Shown here piece by piece: positions 1 to 13,099 of a stretch of 64,000 bases of DNA. Position 1 is the stretch's first letter. The number at the start of each line of letters is the position of its first letter. The notes beneath the pieces are model-generated. The model saw only the letters and a program-made list of their open reading frames with translations. It was not told the DNA's origin and made no database searches. The translations under genes were made by a program, and so were the position numbers. This DNA is from Owenia fusiformis (Eukaryota; Annelida; Polychaeta; Sabellida; Oweniidae). Location: NCBI GenBank assembly GCA_903813345.2, contig CAIIXF020000002.1, forward strand, positions 7,247,772-7,311,771. The letters run 5' to 3'.

Positions 1-628
1 TATAAGTATCGCCATGGAAGGATAACCGCCTCAATAGCCAAAAAAAGCAGCTTGTGCAACAGAGCAAACACTCTCAAACCCTGATAATTATATCGCCAAT
101 GGAATCATGAACAATAACAATACTGACTTCACTGTGGATAGCATTGAGTTTGGAAAATTGCACGAGGAAACTGCCCGCCTTTTATATGTCCAAAGTGAGA
201 AAAAAAAACACACCCGATTTTCTGTGGATACTGCTGGACTAGTTATCAACAGTCAGTACCCTCACCTCGGGGCTAGCCCTGATGGGATTGTGAAATGTGA
301 TTGTTGTGGAAAGGGAGCACTTGAGATTAAATGTTCATATAGATTTGCCAATGTAAAACTTCAAAATGCACTCTCATCATCTACTTGTAAATATCATTGC
401 ACATTTAAGGACAACAAACTTAATTTGAAAAAATCTTCAGCATGGTACTATCAAATCCAGATGCAGATGTTAATAATGGACGTTGAATGGTGTGATTTTG
501 TTCTGTATTCCACCAAGGGAATTTTAGTGTCAAAAATTCCAAGAGACTTTGGCTTCTGTGAGGAATTGCTTGAAAAACTCAATGTGTTTTATAAAAGGTG
601 CATTATTCCAAGGCTTATTGCTCAATAA
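1..628 (+). pseudogene. YqaJ-like viral-recombinase-type exonuclease, 5' truncated by the window edge and frameshifted
   Basis: The open frame from 107 (173 codons) contains FGKLHEETARLLY, then LGASPDGIV, a CDCCG pair and LEIKCSY. This is the PD-(D/E)xK core order of the YqaJ/lambda-exonuclease family, which degrades or processes DNA ends. The upstream family signature HGRITAS is encoded at about 10-35 but in frame 1. That frame hits TGA at 82, while frame 2 is open from about 83 into the main ORF, so a one-base frameshift (or an error) lies near 80-83. The N-terminus is off the window. The gene converges on the THAP-DDE transposase at 3666-6298. From family knowledge, YqaJ-type accessory nucleases accompany some THAP/DDE transposons (I recall the ISL2EU/IS4EU group), so one element is inferred. 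Domain identity is fairly sure; functional state is not. Confidence 0.7.
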
Positions 629-716
629 CAAGGTTTTAATGTATTCAGTGATATTGTAATGAGATATGAAAAACTGATGTACTCTCTGACTGTACTTTGA
701 ATGAAACACAAATGAA

Positions 717-730
717 AATAAATAAATAAA
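717..730 (+). other. Polyadenylation signal cluster downstream of the YqaJ-like gene
   Basis: Three overlapping AATAAA hexamers (717, 721, 725) lie about 90 bases after the stop codon at 628, the expected distance for a short animal 3' UTR. They support transcription of the + strand gene, at least in its ancestral state. Confidence 0.5.
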
Positions 731-734
731 ATTG

Positions 735-1524
735 ACTCATCTCAATATAAGTTATGTTCCAAAATGAGGTCTCTCTGGACTAACAGCTGACAGTCTCAGT
801 ATGAAATAAATATCTTCTTGATCAAAGTTATATAGGCTACATGCCTGGTCAGATTTATGACATATTGGTATATCATGAAAAATCCCTGTTGACTGGAAAT
901 TCCAACAATCATGGTCATGGACCAAGAGCTTCAAAAAATATTGAAGCTTGGATATTTCACCAAAGTTATTTTCATTATCTTTAAAGAAACCTCCTCAATG
1001 AATATTATTTCAGCTGAAATTCCTTCAGTTAAAATCTTGAAATGGGTGAGTATCTTAAAAATTTATAATTAGAACTAGACTCCTCTTTTGAACCTTCAAA
1101 CTAAATTTAACCTTCTAAATGCTGAAAGTCCATTGTCCATACATTTTAGGAAAATAGGTTTGACAAAGAAGATATCTCAGAAAATTTTCCCCTCTTCAGG
1201 CCTTGTTGCCACTTTAATTTAGAAATCAGTAGGCTTCCTGAGAAATACACCTGTACCAGTACACAGTTGGACAAACAAAGTTTTAATGTCAATAAAGTTT
1301 ATTTAAAAATACTTACTAATAATAATACTCCAATATTGTAAAATATACAATACTACCATTTTCACTACAAAATAATAATAACTAACTAAAAACTACAGTT
1401 TAATATGTACATACAGCCATGAAGATGGTCTCTAGCTATTCACAATCATCTAACAAAAGGCTGAATTGTGAAAAGTAACCCCATAAATATGCTTAGTTGC
1501 TATAATATAGTATATATATGATAC
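735..1524. other. Non-coding spacer between YqaJ-like 3' end and the tandem array
   Basis: AT-rich, with no open frame longer than 60 codons that resembles a protein. It grades into the degenerate tandem array that starts near 1525. Confidence 0.4.
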
Positions 1525-3520
1525 TAATAAGATACAAAATTGCCACTTAAAATACCATGACTAGGAGATTTCAGAAAAAGTAATCCCATCAAATGATTCA
1601 CATTATAAAGATAGAAAGTACATAAGAACTGAAGAACTACCTCTCTAGTATCCCATGACTGCAAATTATCCTAGTATTGATTGTATGTAAAAACTAGTAA
1701 GAATACAATATTGCCACTTTAAATTCTATGACCAAAAGAGTCCCAGTGTATATAGGCTAATTACAAAATATGTCGGATAAATATGACAATAAGTTCTATT
1801 TAAACTTAATTGAAAAACTCAAATGACTGATAAAAATACAATATTGCCACTTTAAATCCATTGCTTTGACTGAGCAAATTGCAAATTATAATACAGATTG
1901 AAAGTAAGATTGACTAATGATATCACGAAGAAATAGTATTCTACATCTGTTTGATTGCCAAAACACTGATACTGATTGCCAGTTTAAATTCCATTGATAA
2001 GAAATCCTACCATTGTTAAATAGGAAAATAAAACATGGTATAGAAAGAGTAAGATTCACTTTAATTCAATGAATTATACTATGAAATTCTACATATTCTT
2101 CAGTGTTGCTAAATAGTGAAAGTGATAATGATGCAATTTCTCAAAGGCAGTCAGCAAAATATAATACTAATATTTCATGACTTTTGACGTAAAATTCTTC
2201 ATTAGAAAACTTAAACTTTTGAAAAATGCAATATTGCCACTTTAAATCTATGACTAGTAGACTACCTAGATACTAGTACTACTCTAGTATATACAAGATA
2301 CATTATTGAAGGCCTCTAATTAAAAAGAGGGTCAGGTTATATATTTAAATAAATAATATAAAAACATGTATGCATTGCTACTTTAAATGATGTGGCAAGA
2401 AATACATCCAATCATACTACTCAGTCACAATCTTAAAAAATAGGGTAAATTTTGGAATGTAATATTTACAAAGATGTTATATTGCCACTTTAACTATTAC
2501 TATGAGATTCCAGCAGTTGAATAATACAAAATACTTTACTTTTAATCATACACTCAGTCACAATCTTAAAAAATAGGGTAAATTTTGGAATGTAGTATTT
2601 ACAAAGATGTTATATTGCCACTTTTAGTTAATGGCATGACTATGAGATTGCAGCAGTTGAATAATACAAAAATACTTGACTATCAATCTCAAACACTAAG
2701 TCACAATCTGACAATATGCTATATTGTCAAATAATATATTTACAAAAATGGTATATTGCCACTTTTAGTTAATGGCACGACTATGAGATTGCAGCAGTTG
2801 AATAATACAAAAATAATTGACTTTCAATCTCAAACACTAAGTCACAATCTGACAATATGCTATATTGTCAAATAAAATATTTATAAAAATGTTATATTGC
2901 CACTTTTAGTTATTGGCATGACTATGAGATTGCAGCAGTTGAATAATACAAAAATACTTGACTTTCAATCTCAAACACTAAGTCACAATCTGACAATATG
3001 CTATATTGTCAAATAAAATATTTACAAAAATGTTATATTGCCACTTTTAGTTAATGGCATGACTATGAGATTGCAGCAGTTGAATAATACAAAAATACTT
3101 GACTTTCAATCTCAAACACTCAATCACAATCTGACAATATATTGTCAAATGTTGTATTTATAAAGATGTTATATTGCCACTTTAAGTTAATGTCTTGATT
3201 CCAGCAATTGAATTATACAAAAAACTTTTAATGTCATCATTCAGTCACAACCTGATTATATGCTGGAAAATATATATATTGGGGAATGTTATATTTATAA
3301 ATATGGGATATTGAAACTTTAATTTAACATCATGACTATGAGATTTAAATACTATAGTAAAACAACAGCATGAGACATTTTGTCTTAGCTAGAAATGTTC
3401 TTGAATGATAGGCTACATTTCAAGAGACTAGTAATATTGATAAAGATAACTTTGGCAATAACATTATCTGAGAACATTATTTTAATATATAGAACATTTG
3501 TCGCCACTTAAATATCATCA
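1525..3520. repeat. Degenerate tandem array, about 141-bp period
   Basis: The core motif ATTGCCACTTT recurs with flanking similarity. In the best-conserved part it begins at 2481, 2614, 2755, 2896, 3037 and 3173, giving spacings of 133, 141, 141, 141 and 136. Full units there also share TATGAGATTGCAGCAGTTGA and AATCTCAAACACTAAGTCAC. Older copies, reduced mainly to the core motif, occur near 1532, 1709, 1837, 1990, 2231, 2369 and 3500. The array lies exactly between the convergent 3' ends of the YqaJ-like and transposase genes, so it is probably internal to one transposon. The gradient from sharp to worn copies suggests recent amplification of the central units. Confidence 0.85.
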
Positions 3521-3665
3521 ACTATTTGTGCTGAAGTCCATGATAACTTATGATAATATATAAATGATATGTACATGTAGCTTGACATTTCTTTGCTGCA
3601 AAATAAGTAAACTGCAGCAGTTACTGTCAATAAGTTTGAGATTCATTGTACAAAAATTAAAATGT

Positions 3666-6298
3666 TCACTTTTTTACCAATGGTGGAGATAGGTTGCATA
3701 AAAATGCACCTATGCCAAGCATTTGATTCATTAATGGCTTAAGAGTTAGTGGAATTATGTTTCCAATCAAACGGAACCACTTAAGTCGTCCTATTGCCCG
3801 CTCTACATGGATCCTGAGTTTTGCTATGGCCCGGGTTTTCTTAATTTCACGTGTGTTTAGTCGTTTACCCTTCCCATGTTTGGCCTTATGAGTGAATGGT
3901 GGCATGTTAAGAGTGGCTTTCTTTGGCAGAAGAAGATCCTGGATAGTAAAACCTCGATCAGCCATTATGCTGTCTCCTTCTTCAATGTTATCTATGAATC
4001 CTGAATCCTTCGTGATATATCTGTCAGAAGCATTGCCTCCATATAGTTTAGATATAAAGTTGAATGACCCCCAGGGGCTTACAGACAGCAAAACCTTGGC
4101 AGTGTTATGTGACTTATAAGTGCTATATGTGCAACTTTGGGCTGTTGGATTTGATGGCTTCTGAACAAAGAATTCACTACAGTCTATTATTGCTCTGGTG
4201 TTTGGATAGCTTCTCCTGAAACCTGTGGGTAAGTTTCTTTTGGTTGTTTTCTTTGAGGCCCACTTAATAAATGGAGAAAACACATTGTACATGACATTTA
4301 TCCATGTTGAGAACACAGAGGAAGTTACGGTTGTAGAAACTCCAAATAAATCTGCTGTAAACCACCCAAGAAGTCCAAGTCTAAATCTAACAAGGGTCAT
4401 GATGAACTCCTCATAGTGTGTCATGATTCTCCTTCGACCTTTCTTCTGCCCTCTGTTTGGCTTTAGTAATGGCTTTGTATTTTTTCCACCTTTCCAATAA
4501 ATAAGGTTGGAAAAATTGGAGGTGGACTTGGCAATTAGTTGAAATAGTCCATCAAGCATAGTCCGGGAACAAATACCAGTATACTGTTTAATCGATTTGT
4601 CATTCTCCAGGACTTTCTCCATGAACAAATCCCTCCGAAGTTTTTCTTTATTTCCAAAGCGCTTATGGGATTCCATCATTTCATCAAACTGCAAACCGGT
4701 GCAGTCTGTTTGCGTTTCAATAGAGATGCCTTGGACAAACTTGAAGGGAACATCATAGTCATGTTCGGGATACGGGGTGTCTCTGATCTCAAATGACTCT
4801 CCACATTGGAATGGTTGATTTGTTGACTTCGGATATATTGTTACATTTGCCCCTACTGGTAGAAGATCCTGAAATTAAATAAGATTATATTAATTTAAGC
4901 AGACAAACCTGAAACACTGTTGATAAACTGCTAATACAGCATGGCATATCACCGATAAAAATGGAAATAAAGCTAGGGAAAGTTAAAATATGCAAATTAA
5001 TTACTAGTATAGTATCTATATTAACCATTTTGAATAAAAATTCATTCCTATGATAGTTTTATGATAATATAACATTTTTATAACTCAGAGAGTATGGCAA
5101 AATGGTCCTGCAAATGCGAACTTTTGTTGTAAAATGTGTCTTTTAAATCCCCAGAGATTTGTTACATTTAGTATTAACCCGGGACTTTGATATATTTCAT
5201 ATATTTATTTTATATACTTTGTTCTGTGTAAAACATTTCGTCTAGTGTTGCTGGGGGTAAAATGTCTTAATGTTTTGAATGTTTTGCTTATTAGGCCATA
5301 TTCAAATCCGCGAAATTTAATAGGCGCAAAATTGCAATCTTGAAAGATCGCGAAAATTTATCAGATTTATGCTGAGATTAATCCAAGGATCATACGAATT
5401 CAATGATTTTTGGATTAATTCTTGTATTAATCCCACTATGCATCATTACAATGACAAAATTTATCCGGATCGGATCGCGGATTGTACAAATTCACTGCCC
5501 CAGGAGTATATCTAATGTAGCAGGGGCATAGCCAGCAAATGTCATTAGGTGCCATTTTGGGGTTGGCATTTTAAATGAAAAGAGCAACAAAAAGTTGGTC
5601 AGGAGGTTCCCCTTTTTAAATTTTCAAAAACATTTACATCAAGGTGCATTACAACATTAAAAGTTAATGATTTTTCAATAAATTTTACACGAAAATTGAC
5701 TTCCTTTTTGAGGTAATACTAATACCCAAGTGATGGGATTGCACCCCCCCCCCCCCCGGCTATACCCATGTGTAATTCTACTTACACCATCAATGATATT
5801 GGTTGAAACACTCTGACTGCTAGATTCAAGGGAGTCAGAAGTTTCCACACCACTAGTCCCAAGATCAATCAGGTCTGTCGATGGTTTGAGGCCAGGCTGA
5901 CTTGTTCTCCTAGTACTATACAGTTCTCCGAGACTTTTTCTCTTGACACTTTTACGCGGTAAATTATTTTCAATATTGGCCCTAAGCCTATTATCAGGTT
6001 CGCACTTATCACTATTCACATATCCATTATAATCGAATAATGTTGGGTATGGATTCTCACTTGTTGGTCTAGAGTCAATAAAATGCCGAGAACATAGAAC
6101 AGCATGTGGGGGAGGTGTCCATGGTTTCCTATTATCTTTAGGGTCCACCCTTTTAGTCTTTCGTATCCAAATATCTCTATCATCATTTCGGGGGAATTCA
6201 AAAAATGAAATATTTTTCATCCATGGATGTTTCTCCAAGTTTTTTAATTTCCTACTATCACTGGTGCATTTCCCCGCTGCACAGTGCTTCACTGGCAT
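3666..6298 (-). CDS. THAP-domain DDE (PIF/Harbinger-like, DDE_Tnp_4) transposase, two exons
   Basis: Exon 1 is 6298-5786 and exon 2 is 4868-3666. The intron has a GTAAGT donor at 5785 and an ATTTCAG acceptor ending at 4869. Both joins are phase 0, giving 571 residues without a stop. Exon 1 starts with ATG and encodes a THAP DNA-binding domain: C6 and C11, then VLCSRHF supplying the last zinc Cys and His. Exon 2 carries the RNase H-like core: RAIIDCSEF (first Asp), YGGNASD and MADRGF (second Asp region), and RIHVERAIGRLK (Glu). It should bind its own termini in the nucleus and catalyse cut-and-paste transposition. The open frame over two exons suggests a young or recently active copy. A C-homopolymer of about 14 bases sits in the intron near 5746. 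The element ends were not found. Confidence 0.85.
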
Positions 6299-6299
6299 T

Positions 6300-9200
6300 G
6301 TTCTGATCTTCCATCAGCCCTCAAGTATAGTTTTTTGATCGGGTCTATTCAATAATTAGAAAAATCTTCGAAGATTCAAAAATTACAATATTAATTTATT
6401 TCGATCTTCAATGGCGTCTGGGCAATTTCCGGGAAACTAGTGACGTCACTGGAATTGGGTGGCATTTTCAACCACAAATTTCGTCGGAGTAGGGGAATAT
6501 ATTTCAAAACGCATTGTTGTATATCTTAATTACGTACATATCTTTGGTTTGTGCAAATGCAACTCTACATAAATGTTTTAAAAAGCCGCTCTGCGGCATT
6601 GAAAATCACAACCCTGTGTAATCCAATGGGAAAAAACCCGGATGTAGACGAAGTTGTACCCCTGCGTGAGAGCTCTCCTGTCGGGAGGTAGCTACACTGA
6701 ACTAAGTTGAATTTTATCGCGTACAACTCTATTGGAATACTATATTTTGTATTACTATTCTATCTCGATCTATAGTATGTAAATATGGATTTCTAAGTCT
6801 ACAGGCTGTCATTCCCACATGGGCTTCATTGAAACATATGACATTGCAAAGTTTATCCATTTCAAACAAGCCAGGAAAACAGAACTAGTCTTGCATCAGG
6901 CCCCGCAAATGTCCCATTTTCTCTCGGGAAATACATACATATCAGAGCCATATTTCATAGCCAGAGGCCAAAAATGTCAAAATCTATATAAAATCTAAAA
7001 AGGATAAAATGTCCCCCCGAATAGGGTACCTAGGTAATTAAATCTAATATTTCAAAGTTCCCGCATAATAAGCATAAAACTTTCATTTACCGCTGTATCG
7101 AAATTCACGTGATCCCATATTGAAGTTTGGCTAAATAATTGAGTTTGATCATTTAATGCTGTTTGATAGAATATTAGGCTGAAAAGAATCAAAATTTTAG
7201 CCCATGTCTGAGCAAATGGTATAAATTCACATAGTTCTGATTACAATGAGAATTCTAAAAAAATTCCTGTCATTTCCTTTACTCTACGTTTATAATCACG
7301 TATCATGCTTATTAACTAGATCAATACAGACTCGATTTCCTTTGCCCACCATCAACATTGTTATGTAATGACGGGAAACAGTCACTGTAATCTTCTAATC
7401 AGCCGGTTTTTTTTATTGTAATTAGGAAACTAGACAATTTTGATTTTGTTTTGTTTCAATGAACAAAAAGCACATTAGTTCAGCATTTCAAGGAAGGGGG
7501 GGGGGTGTAAACAAATACTGACTGTCAAGTACATGTATCTCTCACGAGGCCCTATTTCCCCAACCCTCCACTCATGCATACGCCTATCATATGTTGGATA
7601 GGGAAATATATAACATTCCAACAGATACTGTCTGGACCTCCTACCCTTTTACACCAGGTCTCTTCTTGAACCCCTCCTATATTCTAATGTTTCTCGAAAC
7701 TGCTCATGTAAACTTTGTAAGGCAATGCAGGGTTTGCTACGGGTGTGACTTGCAATGTATAACTTGTACTTGTATAAGAAATAAAAACAAATAAACAAAC
7801 ATAAAAACTTGTGCTCATAATTAATACGGTGATAAGCAACAAAACGTCAAAATAAAATTTTGAAGTTTCAAAAACAGCCATGCACTACCCTGCATTAAGT
7901 TTATTCCAAATAACTTATGTAACGAAATGAAAAAGATTCGAAAAATAACAATTCGATGAACATTTCACAATGAAGCAAACAAAACCAGATAGTAAAGAAT
8001 TATTCTAATTTAAACCGACGTGAAACCTCAACCCTAAAGACACTGGTGACATTTGAAAGACTAATTTCTTAATCTAATTTCAACAAAACAAATCAAAACT
8101 TAAACAGGTTGACGGTCGTTGTAGTTTATAGACCATGCTAACAAAGTTTAAACATTTTATTTACAAACATGCTAACGGGTGTATTTACTGAGGGAATATG
8201 TGAGGAAATATATTTAAAGTGTATTCATGCCTGCAATCATCGCTGGTAACACCTGAAAAACAACTTCTTAAAATACAATCATAATTCACTGCACTGCTGT
8301 ATACGTCTACCTGCTCTCAAATCTAATAATGAAATGAAAAAAATAATGCATGTCAAACTTTTATCTATTGTAATATGATCTATTGTTATTTCAAAGTTTT
8401 ACTCTTGCATCAAGCAACTGTGCCATTTCCCCAATACAATATGGGATAAACCTTTCAGGCCCACTGTCAGGATGTATCAAGAGAGTGAGTTCACTTTTAA
8501 AGAAATTCCAAGGGGTTCACTTTTAACAACTCTGACCAAAAAATGACCAAAATCATTTGAAAATTGCTCAAAATGGTGAAAACTCCGACCCCCGGCCACT
8601 CCCTGGCTACGGTTCTGTCTTTAAGGGCTAACACTTTACTTGAGGCAAGATGCATAAACTTGAACTCCCTGGGCTATAACTTGAAGAACGGCGTATTGTT
8701 CTTCAAACTGGACTTGAAATCTCAATTGTCACTGCTTGTGTGTCATACTCATTGGCACCTGCAAAACAGAATAATATAATAAGAATAACATCATGATGAT
8801 ATCAGATATCATATTTCATTTGGAGCCTTAAATATTAAACAAGCCATAAACATGAAAAATGTCACCACCCGCCATTTGTTACAGATGCCGAACACCGACC
8901 CCAGACGCTAAACACCGTACACAAAAAAGTTGGAGACTTTAACAATATGTGACCACTTTTGGTGGTGACATAAAAAGGGGAAGTCCCGTCTAAATAAACT
9001 CCTGGTTTCAAGTTTTTTGTAAACATACACCATTGCATGTTGATGGTTGTCATGACCTGCAGGTCACGATGACAAATGAATGTTACGTTGTCAATAGAAT
9101 AAAGCGTTTGACCATCTCTGATCATAAAAATGAGTTGATAGAAATTCAAGTAACATGTATCAAGTTTATTTTATCACAGACTACAACTATTGATTCCAAA

Positions 9201-10295
9201 TCTGGTTCACTGAACGGCTCAATAATTAGTAGTAAAGCGTATTTTATAGAGTCAGTAGTCTGGTGGCAGTTTAGAAATCCCGCGTCGAACATTTATAATA
9301 CTCCTAGATCTTAATATAACAATACGGTTTTTGCAATACGTTGTTTTTATTCACTTGTAGACGCACCTGGTGATCGGAAAATATGAACAGTTCGGAGGGG
9401 GTGGGGTTGGTGAAGATTTGTTGAATTTTCTATCAAAAATGGGCTGACCTCCCTCCTCTGTTCATTTTGTCAGATCGCTGGGCGTGATAGATAATGTATT
9501 GAACGTTTTTATGTGTTTCTTATTGAACGAAATGTGTATTTTGGACTAATAATGTAATTCATAATAAATACAAGTATTTCAAGAATTGCCATACTGCACG
9601 TAAAACGGGTAGCCGTAGCTTCTTCACTGATGTACGATATACTACATGTACTTAAAACAGTTTTGTTGCGAATAATAAAACAGATCATCTTTTAACTGCT
9701 ACATGGCTCTCGATTTACAGATTTACAGATTTCGAGCCATCAAAGTCAGATTGTTGATTAGGCGGAGCCCCTATCCTCAATTAAAAAATAATATTGGTTT
9801 AAGAAAGTCGGACATGTTTGATACAATTTCTCATCTCTTTTCTGCTTTTAAAATAACCGACTTGAATCACAATTTGTGTACGATCATTGCATCAGATCTG
9901 AAAATATCAATATTGTACTCACTGGTTTTGTGATCGAAAGGTAGTTTTTTCGTATAACAAATATACGAGTTATAGATAATATAATTTGTGTGTTTTTTAT
10001 GAAAAATAACATGCTCCCCGCAGGTGACAAATATTTCGACCACACCCGTGATACTGTTTTATTTAACTCGTATTTGAAAACAGATTGCGGAGAGACTGAA
10101 TTGTTCATTTTCTTTTAAAAAATATACGACTGAAAACTTACTTCGTCAAATTTTGGCCCTTGCTATTCCCCCAGCCCCCGGATACATTCCAATATAAAAA
10201 TAAATTAACACCATCAAATCTTTTTATTCCAAAACACATTTCGACGATGAATATTAATATTATACGTTTTTAATCATAACCGAATAATGTCCGAT
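6300..10295. other. No recognisable gene; non-coding with scattered repeat traces
   Basis: Open frames here are short, lack known motifs and overlap on both strands. Seen: a G-run at about 7496-7505; a possible LINE-like tail (repeated AAATAAA-type words) near 7775-7800; and an imperfect hairpin pairing about 9361-9400 with 9440-9485 (TGATCGGAAAATATGAACAG against CTGTTCATTTTGTCAGATCG). Part of this interval may hold the right end of the transposon whose transposase starts at 6298. Confidence 0.4.
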
Positions 10296-10347
10296 AACTT
10301 CGAACATACAACACTCTGACATCACAATACTTATTGTTTATATGTTA
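10296..10347 (+). repeat. 52-bp perfect direct repeat, copy 1
   Basis: Begins AACTTCGAACATACAACACT and ends TTGTTTATATGTTA. It is repeated without mismatch at 10634-10685. The 286 bp between the copies are AT-rich; the minus strand shows a worn coding trace near 10525-10630 (residues DGTYVEN) that could be the C-terminus of a mariner-type transposase, too short to be sure. Confidence 0.85.
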
Positions 10348-10633
10348 GGCGAGATAATCAGCGTCGGAGAAGATCTTTTTAAAGCCAATCATTATTTTGC
10401 TGCTCAAAAGAACATTTAGAAAAACCTATACGCGTACGCATCCAGAGAAGACTCACATTTACACTCCAGCCTACAAAAAATGCTCAGGAAATGTGGCAAA
10501 GGAAATTTGGAAAAAATGTCAGGTTGTTATGTCAGGTTGAATCTATTCTCCACATAGGTTCCATCAAGTGCTACATCTACACAATTCTCTAAGCAACCCC
10601 TTCTTCCACAATGCTTCCTCAAATTGACCTGCA

Positions 10634-10685
10634 AACTTCGAACATACAACACTCTGACATCACAATACTTATTGTTTATATGTTA
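10634..10685 (+). repeat. 52-bp perfect direct repeat, copy 2
   Basis: Identical to 10296-10347. A local duplication of this perfection is recent, or the two copies come from an assembly join. It is far longer than any usual target-site duplication. Confidence 0.85.
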
Positions 10686-10909
10686 CCAATCAGCAAAATA
10701 TTTCAAAAAACACAACACCTGTTGCATATAAAAAATGTTCAAATCTAACTGAAATTTGCCAAACAGGCTCAAAACTGAATAAGTGACGTAAACGTTGATT
10801 CCAGGGTACCTGTTCCTCCTTCACAGAAATAAGGATATATCAACATGTATTATATTTTTTATTTTTAAATTTTCAGAGTTGATAGGTAATCGAATGATGT
10901 ATCACTGGT

Positions 10910-11012
10910 AAGAAAATCAACAACATACGAGTGAGGATGTTACTATTACTCAACAGTGTACGAGTGACAATGCTACTACAATTTCAGAATGTATGAGTGA
11001 TGACACTACTAC
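10910..11012. repeat. Minisatellite of about 30-33 bp running into the assembly gap
   Basis: Three diverged units share the pattern TACGAGTGA or TATGAGTGA, then a GT/AC-rich stretch, then a repeated ACTAC or ATTAC end, and they abut the N run directly. The array probably continues into the gap. Confidence 0.6.
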
Positions 11013-11512
11013 NNNNNNNNNNNNNNNNNNNNNNNNNNNNNNNNNNNNNNNNNNNNNNNNNNNNNNNNNNNNNNNNNNNNNNNNNNNNNNNNNNNNNNNN
11101 NNNNNNNNNNNNNNNNNNNNNNNNNNNNNNNNNNNNNNNNNNNNNNNNNNNNNNNNNNNNNNNNNNNNNNNNNNNNNNNNNNNNNNNNNNNNNNNNNNNN
11201 NNNNNNNNNNNNNNNNNNNNNNNNNNNNNNNNNNNNNNNNNNNNNNNNNNNNNNNNNNNNNNNNNNNNNNNNNNNNNNNNNNNNNNNNNNNNNNNNNNNN
11301 NNNNNNNNNNNNNNNNNNNNNNNNNNNNNNNNNNNNNNNNNNNNNNNNNNNNNNNNNNNNNNNNNNNNNNNNNNNNNNNNNNNNNNNNNNNNNNNNNNNN
11401 NNNNNNNNNNNNNNNNNNNNNNNNNNNNNNNNNNNNNNNNNNNNNNNNNNNNNNNNNNNNNNNNNNNNNNNNNNNNNNNNNNNNNNNNNNNNNNNNNNNN
11501 NNNNNNNNNNNN
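11013..11512. other. Assembly gap of exactly 500 N
   Basis: A placeholder of exactly 500 N, so its true length is unknown. Open frames that cross it have no meaning. Confidence 1.
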
Positions 11513-13095
11513 TGTCGAATCTGAAGTGCCAAAACAACATGGTTAGAAAGTTATTAGGGTTTATTGCTCTGGCAGTCACATCTGACTGCGTTTTCGTATC
11601 TTTCAAATACTAATGTCTCTTGAGCAGGTGTCCAAGGCATCATGTTTTACAACTAACTAACAGCAGGAGCTATACACACACAGTCTCTTCTTTCTTTCCT
11701 GAAAAAATGAACACAATTGGATAATTATTTACCAAGATATAGCGATTTCTTTGGGTTGCGTTTTTTAACACCCTGTACTTCCTCCCGTTGAAGCTCCACT
11801 GTTTTAAATATATTGTGTTTGTAGATTTAATATCTCTGAACATATTTTTGCTTGTGGAGCATCACACAACATGACCGTTTATCATTAATTTGGGATTATG
11901 CAGGGGTCATTTTTCAAAATATTTTTTTTATATTTAAGATTTATTTTGAATAGATAATAAATAATTCAAAAATATCATGAATCATATAGCATCAAGGCCA
12001 TTTTCAGCGGAAAAAATACCAAAATAGACTCCAAACACACATGTAAAAATAACAAATTGGTCTGAAGCAGGGATAATGCTCAATTAGACCGATTCAATAA
12101 AATACAAGTCTCGATTTGGGGAAAGAAGTTCATCAGTGTACTGCGCTAATATTTTTTGCGAAAAAATCTAGAAATATTACCCAAATTAAATTATGACTAT
12201 TCAAAAGAAGACATTCAAATCTATATTATGTAAAAATATCAAATTTGTCCGAAGCAGGGATAATGCTCATTTAGATTGATGAACTTCGTTCTTCAAACCG
12301 AGAATCGTCCTTTGTTTTTGTTTTTATTAATTTGAGAGTTCAGCAGGGTCTAATTAAGAAAACCTTCAATTATAAAAAACATAATTATGAAAGTATGAAA
12401 ATATGATAAATTATTAGAGAACAATGTTAAGAAAAACGTTGACCTTGACCTTTCGAAGGTAGGTGAACCTTTGGAAAGTTCACATCTTATGTTTTATTTT
12501 TTTGTCTCCATTGTCTTAACATGGGGATATCATCAGATTTCAAAATATGATGTTATCCCAATGTTAAGTCAATTTTATAGAAAATTCGAAATTACATACT
12601 TGGATTTATATCTTATTAATGATGATACTTTCACAAGACTTTAATTGTTAGAAACAATAAAATAAAATTCAGAATTGATTTTATTCAATTGCTTTGGGAG
12701 GGGTACTGTTTGATGATTTCTCGACACTTTTTGTGTTTCAGATAATAAAACATCGAAAACTAATTAATTCAACTGTTTTCTGGTAGGAGGGTGTGCGGGG
12801 TACAATGCTACTCAGTGATTTCTATGCACTTCCAAAGTGTTTGAGTCAATTAGAAAAAATAATAAAATGTTCTCTTTTCAGTTTTAGTGAGGGGGTGTCA
12901 TAGGGAGTGCAGTCGCAGCCAACACATCACCACCCCCCATTTCAGCGGGCTTACATACGTCCTACATTTATATGTACACTCAAACATTCTTTTACTTGTC
13001 AAATCCTGGAGAACAACATAGATTTACAATGAAGGTGAAATAATTGTTTCGTTTATTTTTAAAAAATTGAACAAAAAATACAGACGGACAGATGG
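11513..13095. repeat. Non-coding, with a mixed direct/inverted repeat pair at 12045-12310
   Basis: GAAGCAGGGATAATGCTCA occurs at about 12064 and again at about 12252 in the same orientation. The adjoining sequence GGGGAAAGAAGTTCATCAG near 12117 returns inverted near 12279. This resembles a rearranged duplicate of one repeat. No gene was recognised. Confidence 0.5.
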
Positions 13096-13099
13096 TCTC

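Noticed and set aside
10950-11613. Open frames of 175-218 codons across the N run
   Set aside because: They exist only because N was translated as X; there is no real coding evidence.
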